Shown here: positions 1 through 11,515 of the stretch, one piece after another
Layout of the letters: each line of letters begins with the position of its first letter
Numbering within the stretch: position 1 is the stretch's first letter
Assembly (NCBI GenBank): GCA_002104895.1
Contig: MCFG01000392.1
Span: forward strand, 30,001 to 62,069
Length of the DNA: 32,069 nucleotides
Direction: 5' to 3'
DNA from: Anaeromyces robustus
Lineage: Eukaryota > Neocallimastigomycota > Neocallimastigomycetes > Neocallimastigales > Neocallimastigaceae
Notes under the pieces: model-generated
Databases searched by the model: none
The model's input: only the letters and a program-made list of their open reading frames with translations
What the model was told of the DNA's origin: nothing
Made by a program: the position numbers and the translations under genes

Positions 1-690
1 TCTTTTTTCTGAGTTTCCTTATATATTTCCTTTATTAATAAATGTTTTTATATGTATAATGTTAGATTTATATAAAAAATACTATAATAAAAAAATATAA
101 ATCAATATACTTATAAACTCAAGATTTTTAAAACATACAGTTTTTTCTGTAACAAATTCCATTAATGCTAAAATAGTTTCACTTAATGCTTCACGAAAAG
201 ATAAAATCCATTTTGAATTTATATTATTTTTCTTTAAAATGTTGTATATTTCATTATTACAATTAATATTCTCATTATTATCACTTTCACTATATTGAAC
301 TAATAAATTAATCATAAATTCAATTATTTCATAACAAATTGGAAGCATTTGTTGAGTTCTTTTTTGATTTTCAATAATTTTTAATTTCTCTTCATTTTTA
401 AGATTCATTTCTTTTATATCATCATCATCTTTATAATCATCTAATAATACACGGGTTTCTGTACATGCTAAATGTGTAACTAAAGTTAAAAACTGAATAT
501 CTTCCATTATATGAATTTCTTTATCTCCATTTTTTAAATATTCATTCTTAATATAATCTTTCTTTTCCGGAAAAAAAAAAGATATTCCTTTCATTCTTAT
601 AAGACTTGATATTAATACAAGACAATTATCATTTTGGGAAGAACCTTTTTTCATAAATAATCATTAATATAATTTATAATTATTAATATA

Positions 691-739
<49 letters not shown>

Positions 740-797
740 ATTATTAATTATTATTATTATTATTATTAATTATTATTATTAATTATTATTATTATTA

Positions 798-843
<46 letters not shown>

Positions 844-889
844 ATTATTAATTATTATTATTAATTATTATTATTAATTATTATTATTA

Positions 890-931
<42 letters not shown>

Positions 932-2104
932 TGTAATGTCATATTTAAATTTTATAGATAATTACCTAATTTATTAAGTAATAGAACTTTTAAGGCTTTT
1001 TGAATATTTATTAACCAAGTAGTATCATTTAAAGAATTTATTTCATTTAAGGAAGAATTTGCAAATAATACAACAAAAAATTCAAGAATTTGGAATTTTA
1101 TTACAGAATTAATATTAATAAAGTATTCAGTTATAGAAGGTAATACTTCTATTACAGATTTATTTTCGCCAACTTGACTTAAAATTTTAAATATTTTTAT
1201 TCCTTTTTCTTTAATTTCATCTATATTTAAAATACATTCAAAAATTAATATTATATTTAATTAAAATTATATTAAAAAAATATTATACTTACCATTATTA
1301 GAATTAATAATTAAACTATTAATACTTTTAATACTCTCTAGGTTACTTATTTCTTTTAATGATTTTTCACCATTAGTCAATAATATGAATATATCTAAAA
1401 TTTCATTTAAAACTTCTAAACTTTCATTCCTTTTAATTATTTAAAACAAATAAATACGTAATAATATAAAATGAAATTAATATCTAAATATATATTATTT
1501 ATTTAAAAATAAAAGAATTAAATTTTTACTCTTTTAATAAAGAAATCATATATGGTATAGTTTTTAATATTCTTTTATCATTTATAAATTCTGGATAATA
1601 GCAAAATGAAGATATAATATTTAATGAAATAATTTTATATAAAGAAGTTTGCAATTCTAAATCATTATTATCAGAATATTCTTATTGAATAAATAAAAAT
1701 TATTAAATAAATAAAAATTATACATAATGAATAAGTATAATTAATAATTAAATTCAATTTCAAATTCAAATTTTAAAATCTACTTTAAATTCAAAAATAA
1801 TTCATTTTAAATAATATTAAAATATTATTATTATTATTATTATTATTGTTATTTATTTTTTTATTTAAAAGTTACCTGATATTAATAGTCTCCGTAAAAA
1901 AACAAAGTCAATTTCTTTAAATACAATTGTCATTAATTTCTTATCATTTGGATTTAATAATTTTGGTAAAATTAGTAGTGCAACAAATTTTTCTTCATCC
2001 TTTGTATGACTTTGTAATAAAAGCATACATTTTTTAATTTGTTCTTCAATATTTTTATCATTTAAAATATTCTTTTCTTTACTGGAAATTGTTTCAGTAA
2101 TCAT
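1..2104 (-). CDS. Neurochondrin-family protein, 5' part (runs off left edge)
   Basis: This is a neurochondrin-like helical-repeat protein; its molecular role in fungi is not established. Exons read 2104-1876, 1680-1530, 1429-1293, 1220-966 and 644-111, giving about 435 residues in one frame with GT...AG introns. A further exon may begin near position 17, but that junction is uncertain. The start is the ATG at 2104-2102. Family matches are the N-terminal pattern (KDEEKFVALLILPKLL, then FVFLRRLL), an early LNIISSFCYYPE segment, and in exon 5 FLTLVTHLACTETRVLL followed by a helix ending FREALSETILALMEFV, as in animal neurochondrins. An Asp/Lys-rich insertion interrupts exon 5. The gene diverges from the RecQ4-like gene. 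The family call is strong, the internal exon edges good, and the left end incomplete. Confidence 0.8.
679..930. repeat. ATT-rich compound microsatellite in a neurochondrin intron
   Basis: About 250 bp consists of runs of ATT broken at intervals by an extra AATT step, so short pure runs alternate with a phase shift. It fills most of the 321-nt intron between exons 4 and 5 of the minus-strand neurochondrin-like gene. No coding potential is seen in it. Confidence 0.9.
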
Positions 2105-2360
2105 TTTAATATTTATATACTTTCATTAAAATTAAAGTTTTTATTTAAATTTTAAAGATTTCGTTCTTTCTTTTTTTTTTTTTTTTTTAAAAAAAATTAA
2201 TATTTAATATTTAAATAAATGAAAATACTTTATTGATTGGTAAATATTAAATATGTAACATTTCTTCAAAAATTTTTAAAAATTTTTAAAATTTTTAAAA
2301 ATTATTAAAGAAATTAAATAATTAATATATTAATGAAAATACTAAAAACATTATTTTAAA
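2105..2360. promoter_or_regulatory. Shared divergent promoter region (inferred)
   Basis: This 256-bp gap separates the start codons of two divergently transcribed genes, neurochondrin-like (minus) and RecQ4-like (plus), so it must hold both core promoters and 5' leaders. It contains a T-rich tract near 2167-2188 followed directly by an A run, a nucleosome-excluding type of sequence common in fungal promoters. No specific factor site or convincing TATA box was identified. The regulatory role is inferred from gene orientation only. Confidence 0.45.
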
Positions 2361-5300
2361 ATGGATGAATTATTTAAAAGGAAAGATATTGATATGAATA
2401 GTTTTTTTCTGTTATCTCCTGTAAAAACAACAAATGAAAATAATTATGAAGAAAGTAAATTTTACTGTTCTAGCATATACATTTTTTTAAAAATTTCAAA
2501 AAAAATATAAAAATAAAATTTAAGAAATTTCATTTAATTTTAACACGAAAAATTATATATATTTTAAATATATGAAATAATTATAGATATTATTAAATAT
2601 ACATAAATATAGAAAATATATAAATATATAAATATATTAAATCATTAAATAACATTATTGATTAACAATTATCTTAATTTTCATAATTACTTTTTTTTTT
2701 AATATCATTTTAACTTTAATTATTATATTAACAATTAAAAGAAATAACAAAGGATAAATTAAATGAAGACATAGTAAGGCCGAATTTTCATACAAAATCA
2801 AGATTAAATCGAAGTCTATCATTTTCTTCAGGAATTAATTTTATGAATGATTTTTCATTTGATACAAAGTCAATCTCAAATTTTGATTGCATAAATAATT
2901 ATTCATTAAATGTAAATGAAAAAGAATCATTTTTAAATGGTCAATTTGATAATAATTTAAATGTTTTTGACAATTATTCACCGAAATTAGAAGAAACTGA
3001 TAATATAAATAATTCTCCAAAAGATGATATAGATATTTCAAAAACAAATATAATAAAAAAAAGTGATAGGGTAATTTTTTCATTTATTATAATAATGTTA
3101 ATTTTAATTATTTAATATTTATAGTAATAATAATATTTTTATAATATGAATATAATAGAAAAAAAGAAAACGAAATCAAGATATGAGTTATGGTATTTAT
3201 ATGTAGCAAATAAATTTAAAAAGTTTTTTTATATATTGTATATAAATTAATATTGATATACATTTATATATTAATATTCTTTTATCAATAAAGTAAATGT
3301 TAAAATAAAAAAGTCTTCCAAAAAAACAAGAATTAAAGGTAATGATGAAAATTTAAAAGCTATAGACAATAATATCAATGATATATCTTCATTATTCAAG
3401 AAAAAATCGAAAAAAAAGGAAAATTCCTTTGGTGATAATGTCAGTAAAAATTATAGAACATTAAAATTAAAAAAAAAATTCAATAATATACAAGGACCAA
3501 AATATCTAAAATTCAGAAAGTAAGTTATTATAACTTATTTATTTTTTGATATTGACTTTTTTTTAGTTGCATTAATTTTGTTGTTTTTTAAATAAAAAAA
3601 TATATATATATATTTAACTTTATTTCTTAAACATTTATATAAATAGTCATTCAAATATATCATATACCTATGATTCAGCAATCATGGAAAACCATTGTTT
3701 TTTAAATAATGAAAATCCATATTCACAAGATTTTTCATTCCTTGTGAATCCTAGTAATAATGTTAATATTAATATAAATAAAGATAAAAATTCTTCAGAT
3801 AAATCATCTATTGATTTAAAATCTATAGATCTAACATCAGAATTTATAGAGAATATTGAAATAGAAAAACTTAAGCATAATAAATAGTAATTATCTATTT
3901 AATATTTACATAATTTTTATGAATAATTTATTAATATTTAACATATATATAGTCTATTCCAATTTAATTTAAATTTAATTAAGAAAGATGCTGGAAACCA
4001 AAAAATTATAATTAACTTGAAAAAGGCTTTAAATTTAATGTGTGACTATACTGATTTTAGACAAGGTATAAGTTTAATTTAAATTCAATATCTTTTATAC
4101 ATTCTTTTAATAAAATATAATATTAATAAAAATAATGATTATTTTAATTAAATATTCAATTATAATAATAGGACAATTAGAAATTATTAAGAATATATTA
4201 AATTTACAATCGTCATTATTAGTATTACAAACTGGTAATTAATAAAAATGAAGTATAAATTCCAATTTATTATTTAAAATAATACTAATAATATATATTA
4301 ATTAAAAAGGAGGTGGAAAATCATTATGTTATCAATTGCCATCATATATTTATAAATCATTAAATATTCCAAATTTAACTCTTGTAATTTCTCCTACTAT
4401 TTCTTTGATGCAAGATCAATTATTTTGTCTTCCTAAAACATTAGAAGGTTCATTATTAGAAAATTCTTTATCAGAGTCGGAAGTAATAAATAATTAATAT
4501 AAATATATAGAATATTAATATAATATAGGTAATAAATAACAAATTATACATGTTTTTTAAATATTAAAATTAATATTTTCTTTAATAATGTATAATAATA
4601 CCCAGCAAAAACATATAATTCAACAAATTATTAATGGGAAAAAAGATATTTTATTTATAACACCTGAACGACTTCATTCAAAACAATTTCAAGAATTATT
4701 AATTCAATTTCCACCAATTAAATTTGCTTGTATAGATGAGGTTCATTGCTTATCTGAATGGTCACATAATTTCAGGTAAACTTCTTAATTTGTTGATATA
4801 TTTATATATATTAAATAAAAAAATAAAAATAAAATGAAATTAATCATAATCTTTTGATAATTAATATTATAAAATATATTATATTTTCTTCATTTAAAAA
4901 GACCCTCATACCTCTATTTAAATCAAATTTTAAGAAATAACTTAAATATTAAATGTATTATAGGATTAACTGGATCATTGACCAAAGAAACACAATCTAG
5001 TATAACAAAAATGCTTAATATACCAGAAGAAAATATTATTTCTGGAAATCTAGTAAGAAATAATATTAGATTAACCATATCAAAAGATATTGACAAGTAA
5101 AATATGATATAATATTTATAACTATTTAAATAACACAAAAAAAAATAAAATAAAATAAAATAATAAAATAATAAAATAATAAATTAATAAAATAAAAAAT
5201 AATAAAAAAATGAAAAAAAAAAAAATAATAAAAAAATGAAAAAAAAAAAATAAAATAAAATAAAATAAAATAAATTTAATAAGCAGAATGACAAAAATAT

Positions 5301-7756
5301 ATTAAATAATGATTATAAAAAAATAGTAAAGCAATTTTATTAATAATAAATTTATTTAAATAAATAATTTTATAATTCAAGAGAAAGTTCCTTAATTTCA
5401 TTATTAAGAACACCATGTTTTCATAATTTAAACTCTATAATTATTTATTGTATGAAACAGGTAACATTGATATACATAATAAAAAAATATAATTTATACT
5501 AGATACTAATTATTTATATTAATAATCATATAAGAATCAATGTGATTCATTAGCCTCTCATTTAAGAGCATATGGGTTTCAGGCAGAAAGTTATCATGCT
5601 GGAAAAGATAGAATTGATAGGGAAATGACACAAAAAAAATTTATAAATGGAAATTTAAGAATAATTGTAGCAACTATTGCCTTCGGTTTAGGTGTAAATA
5701 AATCAGATGTAAGAGGTGTTATACATTTTAATATGCCCAAAAGTATTGAAAATTATACCCAAGTAAGTATATCTATATATATATTATATATAAAATTTTA
5801 TTTTATTTATTTGATTAATTATTTTTTAATATATCATTTTAATGAAACTAAAAAAAAATAATGCTAATCAATATTAATAACAATTGAAGGAAATTGGAAG
5901 ATCAGGAAGAGATGGTTTAACTTCATATTGTCATTTATTTTTATCTTCTAATGATTATATTAAAATGAGAAGTTTAGCTTATAGTGATGGTGTAGATATA
6001 ATGTGTATAAAAGATTTACTGAATAAAATAATTTTAGAAAATAATAATAGTATAAATGAATTACATGACATAAAAAGAATATTTCTTCCGATTCAAATAT
6101 CTGAAACTTTGTATGATATGAAAAAAGAAACTATTAGTACTGTCTTAAATTATTTAGAAATAGAAGATAAGTCTATAAAATCTTTTTTACGTATGTAAAT
6201 CATATATAGTTTTTTTTTTTTTTTAAAAAAAATTGATACTTTAATATTAATTATGATTTTAATATTAACATTATAATATTATATATATTATTCTAATAGC
6301 AATTAATACAGAAATAATAATTAAAGTATATAAAATGAATTTAAATGAAGTAGAAGAAAAAGAAGGATATAATGATATAATAAATTGCATAATTAATTTT
6401 TCAAAGAAATCAAAATCATCTTATTATATTAATATTGAAAAAGTATTTTTTTTTTTACTAATATATATTATATATCACTGTATTTTATAAAATCATTCTA
6501 ATGATTGAAATTATAATTTTTTTTTTATTTAGATATGTAATGAAATTAATTCTTCCCCATTCTATATAATTAATGAATTAAATCGATTAAAAGAAATATA
6601 TAAATTTCATGTTAACTATTATGATGCCTCATTTTATTTAGAATTAAATAAAGAAAAATTAAAAGAAAACCTTTCTAATTTAAATATTAATGAAAGTCAA
6701 TGGATTGATATATTATCAAAAAAGTTATTAGAGCATATTAATAAAATTGAAAAAACTAGAGTTAAAAAAGTTGATCAAGTAAGTTAATAATTAAAAAAAA
6801 AAAAATTTAAAAAAAAATATATATATATGTATATATATATATGTTATTTCTAATAACTAAAAATTAATTTAAATAATTAGATATATAAATTATTAAATAG
6901 TGCATCAACAAAGTCACTTTCAGAAAATAGTATTTATTGGGAAAAATCTACAAGTAAGAATGAAAATAATAACAATAAAAATAATATTAATGACAATAAA
7001 GATGATGATAAAAACAATAATGGTAGTGACTATGATATTAGTAACAATGAAAATAGCATTTATGATGATGATGAAAACGAAAGACAAAGAAAAATATTAC
7101 ATTCCACACTTGAAAATAAATTAAGAGTCAATATATCCAAATATTATACAGAAAAAAATAATGAAGATAATAATAAATACAATAAATGGGGATTTTGCGA
7201 TGATGAATTAATTAATAATGCAAAGCAATGGTATGATTAATATACATCATTACACTAATTTATCCATTTTTATTCATATTTATAAATAAAATCTAATTTT
7301 TATTTAATTCTATGATAACTTGACAATATAATATATATAAATATCATAATGGATATATAATTTATTATATAGTCATTTAGCAATGGATGTTGATGTAAAA
7401 ACATTTATTTTAGATAATATTGATGAAATACAAAATGGTAGAGTTGTAGCAAGAATTTTCCATGGGCTTTCTAGTCCAAAATATCCTGCTTCAAAATGGT
7501 ACATATTATTATTTTTTTGGTTTTATTTTATTTTATGTATATATTTATTTATTTATTTTATTATTTGTAAATTGAATAAATTAAAAGAAAGAATTTGTAA
7601 TAAAACTATAAATTTAAAAAATATATATTTAATAAACATAATAGGTATAAAAATAATTTATGGGGCAAATATGTAAATATAAATTTCGAAGATATAGAAA
7701 GAATAGCAAATATTGTAATACAAAATTTTAAAGATAAAAAAATAGCAAAACAATGA
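2361..7756 (+). CDS. RecQ4-type ATP-dependent DNA helicase (RECQL4 homologue)
   Basis: This is a superfamily 2 3'-5' DNA helicase of the RECQL4 branch, nuclear, for replication initiation and genome maintenance. Exons: 2361-2454, 2742-3070, 3159-3192, 3294-3519, 3647-3886, 3953-4065, 4172-4234, 4310-4482, 4606-4775, 4902-5096, 5382-5460, 5535-5762, 5890-6190, 6300-6442, 6533-6778, 6881-7230, 7373-7498, 7645-7756. They sum to 3222 nt (1073 residues). Motifs: motif 0 FRQGQ (343-347), Walker A TGGGKS (366-371), DEVH (468-471) within an [20 protein letters not shown] block typical of RECQL4, and motif VI QEIGRSGRDG (648-657) with the arginine finger. The C-terminus carries VVARIFHGLSSPKYP (about 1019-1033), matching the human RECQL4 tail. 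The first 340 residues are basic and low in complexity, without a clear Sld2 head or CCHC zinc knuckle. Exon 16 adds an Asn/Asp-rich insertion. The family call is very secure. Confidence 0.93.
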
Positions 7757-7905
7757 TATAAAATTATAAATATAAAAATTATAAATTTTTGAAATATATA
7801 ATATAAATATATAAACATAAAAAAAATTGTTCTAAAGATTTTTAAATATAAAAATAATATAAAAATATAAAAATAATAAATCAAATATTAAAATTATAAA
7901 AAAAA

Positions 7906-7940
<35 letters not shown>

Positions 7941-8323
7941 GTCATAGTATATTATCATATTAATAATTAATCTAATTATAAAATGTATTTTAAAATAATT
8001 ATAATTATTACTTATACTTTATATCACTTTTATTGAATATACTTTTTTGATATTATATTATTATAATAATTTATTTATCTTTTTAAATAATATAATATAT
8101 AAAATATTATGAATTGAGTTCGTATATTTTATGAAGTAATTATAATTCTATAAGTATTATTTAAAGTTTTAAAAAATTTTTATATAAATCAGAACCATTA
8201 ATAGACATATACAAATAACTTTTTAATATTATTGTTATTGTAATTATTATACTAATATATATACTAAATTCTTATCAGTGTAATAACAACTTATATATTA
8301 ATAAGCATATTACTTTTGTTTTC

Positions 8324-8363
<40 letters not shown>

Positions 8364-8911
8364 GTTACTTATTTATTTATTTATTTGTTATATTTTATTA
8401 TACTTTTTATTATTCTTATTATACTTTGTTAATATTCTTATTATTATTATCATTATTGATAATAATGTTGTTATTATTTATTATTTTATTGATTGATTAT
8501 TTATTTTGTTTCTTTGTTTTATTTTACTATATTTTTTATTGAGTTTTTCAATATCCTTATTATCATTATTATATTATAATATTTATTTATTTATTTATTT
8601 ATTTATTTATTTTATTTTATTTTATTTTTTGTTTTTTATATGTTTTTTGCTTTTTTTTTTTATTTTGACTTTACTTCATTTATTTCTTTAATTTATTTAA
8701 TTACTTATTTATTTTTATTTTGCTTTTATAATTTATAATCATTTTATAATATATAAATCTTCATTGATATTAAATGTTTCATGATTATTTTTTGTCATAA
8801 ATATGTATATTATTTGATAATTATATTAATTCATTTGCTTCATTTGTATAATTCTTTAGTTTTAAATATTTCGTAACAAGCCATAAAACAATAAAAATTA
8901 TTTACTATTCA
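7757..8911. other. Intergenic AT-rich spacer between convergent genes
   Basis: The spacer lies between the 3' ends of the RecQ4-like gene (plus) and the carrier gene (minus), so it should hold two transcript ends. It contains a run of 29 T at 7912-7940, a TTA microsatellite near 8328-8362 and a TTTA tetranucleotide run near 8583-8612. Hydrophobic open frames here are simply the translation of T-rich repeats. No gene or RNA was recognised. Confidence 0.7.
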
Positions 8912-10305
8912 TTAATTATTTAATCTTTTAATTTCATGATCTGGTTTGGGTTTATTTTTATCTGCACCAACTAATTTTCCTACCAACCAGTCCATTACTA
9001 ATCCTGAACCTAAAATTATACCCCATCCTAAAATTTCGGATAATAAAACAACATCAATTCCTTTATATAATGATAAAAATCCTTCATCACTATAATAAAT
9101 ATATATATATATATAATATAATAATAAAAATAAATATATAAATACAAAAAAAAAAAAATATATTCCTTTATCATGAATATTTTTTTAAAATATATATTAT
9201 TAATTTATATTTATTACCGCATAATTCTCCATAAACATTCCCAACCATGACGGTATCGTATATGTTTATTACCAGCTTGCATCATTAATCTTAATTTTAC
9301 GGTTTCCAATGGATAAATAAATATATAAGCTGTTCTAGTAACTAATTGACCAATAAACCATTGTTTCCATAAAGGTGGTCTTGAAATATTTTTACCAAAT
9401 AAATAGTTCATTGATTGTTTATATGCTGTTTTTGCAGAATAATTATAAAGAATATATGCTATATATGATTCAATCCATCCTTGATACATACAAAATATTC
9501 CACCATGTGAATATATATGACCTAAACAATCACTGATTGAATGAAAAGTTCTTAAATCACCAACACCTACATCTGCTGCTAATCTTACACGAGCTAAATT
9601 TAATGGATATCCTAATGCCATTGTGACAGCAACACTTAAATTTGATTTGTTATTCAGCCATTTTAAAGTTTTTATAAAAGGTGAAACAATATAAACTTTA
9701 ACATTTGAATCATTTTTATGTTCTTCTTCATATTTTTGGATATCTTTATCATTTAATCCTCTTCTTCTTAATCTTCGATTTGAAATAGGTTTCGTTTCAT
9801 AGCAATCAATAATATAATTAGCAACATGTGATGGTATAAATCTTATTAATCCTGCTGTTGCTCCTCTCCAAAGTGATTCTATACCTTGTTCTTTTGTTAT
9901 AGTACTAAATGCTGACACTATATGATTATATGATGGTCTATTGTTAATTTCTGGTATAATTGGTTGAACTTGTTGTAAAATCTGTAAGCGTTCGACCGGG
10001 GCATATGCAAATTTTATTAATGTATCAAGTGCTAAGCCAAAACCAAATACTAATGGTTGAGTTTCTTTTGATTTCTTATTATTATTTTGAACTAATGCAT
10101 AATTTCTATTATTCCGAATCCCATTATTATTACTACCAATACTATTATTATTATTTATAATATTATTAATATTACTGTTATTGTTATTATTATTGTGGTA
10201 ATAAGAATTATATGAACTATTTTGATTATGTAATGAATTATCTATATTTATAAGACTATCTATATCAGTAGTATTATTTTTATCATAATTATAAAACTCT
10301 GACAT
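8912..10305 (-). CDS. Divergent ADP/ATP-carrier-like SLC25 family protein
   Basis: This is a solute carrier of the mitochondrial carrier family, expected in the inner membrane of a mitochondrion-derived organelle (the hydrogenosome, if this is an anaerobic fungus). Exons are 10305-9218 and 9089-8912, giving 421 residues. An Asn-rich leader covers residues 1-80. Three carrier repeats follow, with signatures PVERLQ (103-108), PLNLAR (234-239) and PLETVK (332-337). Flanking blocks match ADP/ATP carriers: RGATAGLIRFIPSHVANYI in repeat 1, RVRLAADVG with YQGW in repeat 2, and RLMMQAG plus DEGFLSLYKG in repeat 3. The carrier hallmark RRRMMM is changed to KLRLMM, and several salt-bridge and substrate-contact residues differ, so nucleotide exchange is not assured. 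A charged loop (177-200) separates repeats 1 and 2. The superfamily is secure; the substrate is unknown. Confidence 0.85.
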
Positions 10306-10763
10306 TTTTTCTTAATTTATTCAAAATGAAAATAGTAATCGTAGTAATAATAGTATTAATAAATTATTAAATAATAAATAAAATTAAAATAAATATAAAT
10401 TTATTTATTTTTAATGTGTAAAATTATCTAAATAAATATTTTATTTGCAAAATAAAAAATAATTATTATTATTATTATTATTATTATTTTTATTTTTATT
10501 TTTATTTTTAATTATATGTATTTTTATTATTTACACTATTCTTTTTATAAAATATAATGTAAAAATAATTATGTAAAAAATTTATTTTAATTAATATTAC
10601 TAGGATATATACAAAATTAAATATATATAATGATATGAAAAAAAAAAATATAGGTAAAAAAAAAAAATCCTTATTATATAAATTCTTCAAAATTTCTATT
10701 CATTATTGAAAATTATATTAAAAAAAATAAAATTCTTATTTTCATTAATATAAATTAATCAAA
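10306..10763. other. AT-rich intergenic region upstream of the carrier gene
   Basis: The region contains a short ATT microsatellite near 10461-10486 grading into a TTTTTA-type run. It must include the promoter of the minus-strand carrier gene. No specific promoter element or gene was recognised. Confidence 0.55.
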
Positions 10764-11031
10764 ATGGATCAACTTCTTTTAATTATAAATTTAATTTCCT
10801 ATATAATTGAATTAATTCCTTGTATCAACAAAATTGGTAATATTTTTGATTATTTTAATCAATCTTTTATTATTTTGTTATTACTTTTAAATAGGTTTTT
10901 TTAATATAATTAATTTTACAATATTTTTAATTTTATTAGATTTTTACTCTTTATTATTATTTTATTATTTTTTTTTTTTTCTATTTTATTTATTAAAAAA
11001 AATGCTTTTTTTTTTAATAATTCCTAAATAA
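10764..11031 (+). CDS. Possible small two-exon hydrophobic protein (doubtful)
   Basis: An ATG in good local context (AAAATGG) opens 73 nt of coding sequence that ends at a GTAATA donor (10764-10836). A TTAAATAG acceptor joins it in frame to 10895-11031, ending in TAA, for 69 residues. The product would be almost entirely Leu/Ile/Phe with one short loop around PCINKIG, like a small two-helix membrane protein. No family is recognised. The intron length and borders look like those of neighbouring genes. Against it, T-rich DNA yields hydrophobic frames by chance, and the second exon includes a T homopolymer. It could be a real small gene, a decayed gene start, or nothing. Confidence 0.25.
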
Positions 11032-11254
11032 TATATATATATAGATAATTCAAATAGAATACATAATTCAAATTAAAAAATTAAATAACTTATATATATA
11101 TAATATATATAATATAATCTATATTAATATTACATTTATATTGTATAATATATTATTCATACACTAGAATAAATTTTTTTTTTTTACTTATAACAATTAA
11201 ATAATTAATGTAATAAAAAAAATGTACTTGTTCATAGAATTTAATATATATATA

Positions 11255-11450
11255 TTATATCATACTATTAAATTCTATATTTGTATTAGCAATAAATCGA
11301 ATAATAGATTTAAAATGAGGATGTTGAATAGGGATACCTTCTTTGATTTTAAAAAATGAAAAAGTATTAATATTACAATATAAATGACAACATTTTTCGA
11401 GTTTTTCATTTAAATTAAAATCTATATCAATATTATTATTATTATTATTA

Positions 11451-11515
<65 letters not shown>

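Noticed and set aside
3684-3887. Apparent stop codon ending a short frame in the RecQ4 region at 3885-3887
   Set aside because: The last base of that TAG is the G of a GTAATT donor. Splicing at 3886 to 3953 restores the frame into the FRQGQ helicase motif.
8506-8691. 61-residue Leu/Phe-rich plus-strand frame
   Set aside because: The sequence is T-rich repeat DNA; hydrophobic frames are expected by chance and no splice or family signal is present.
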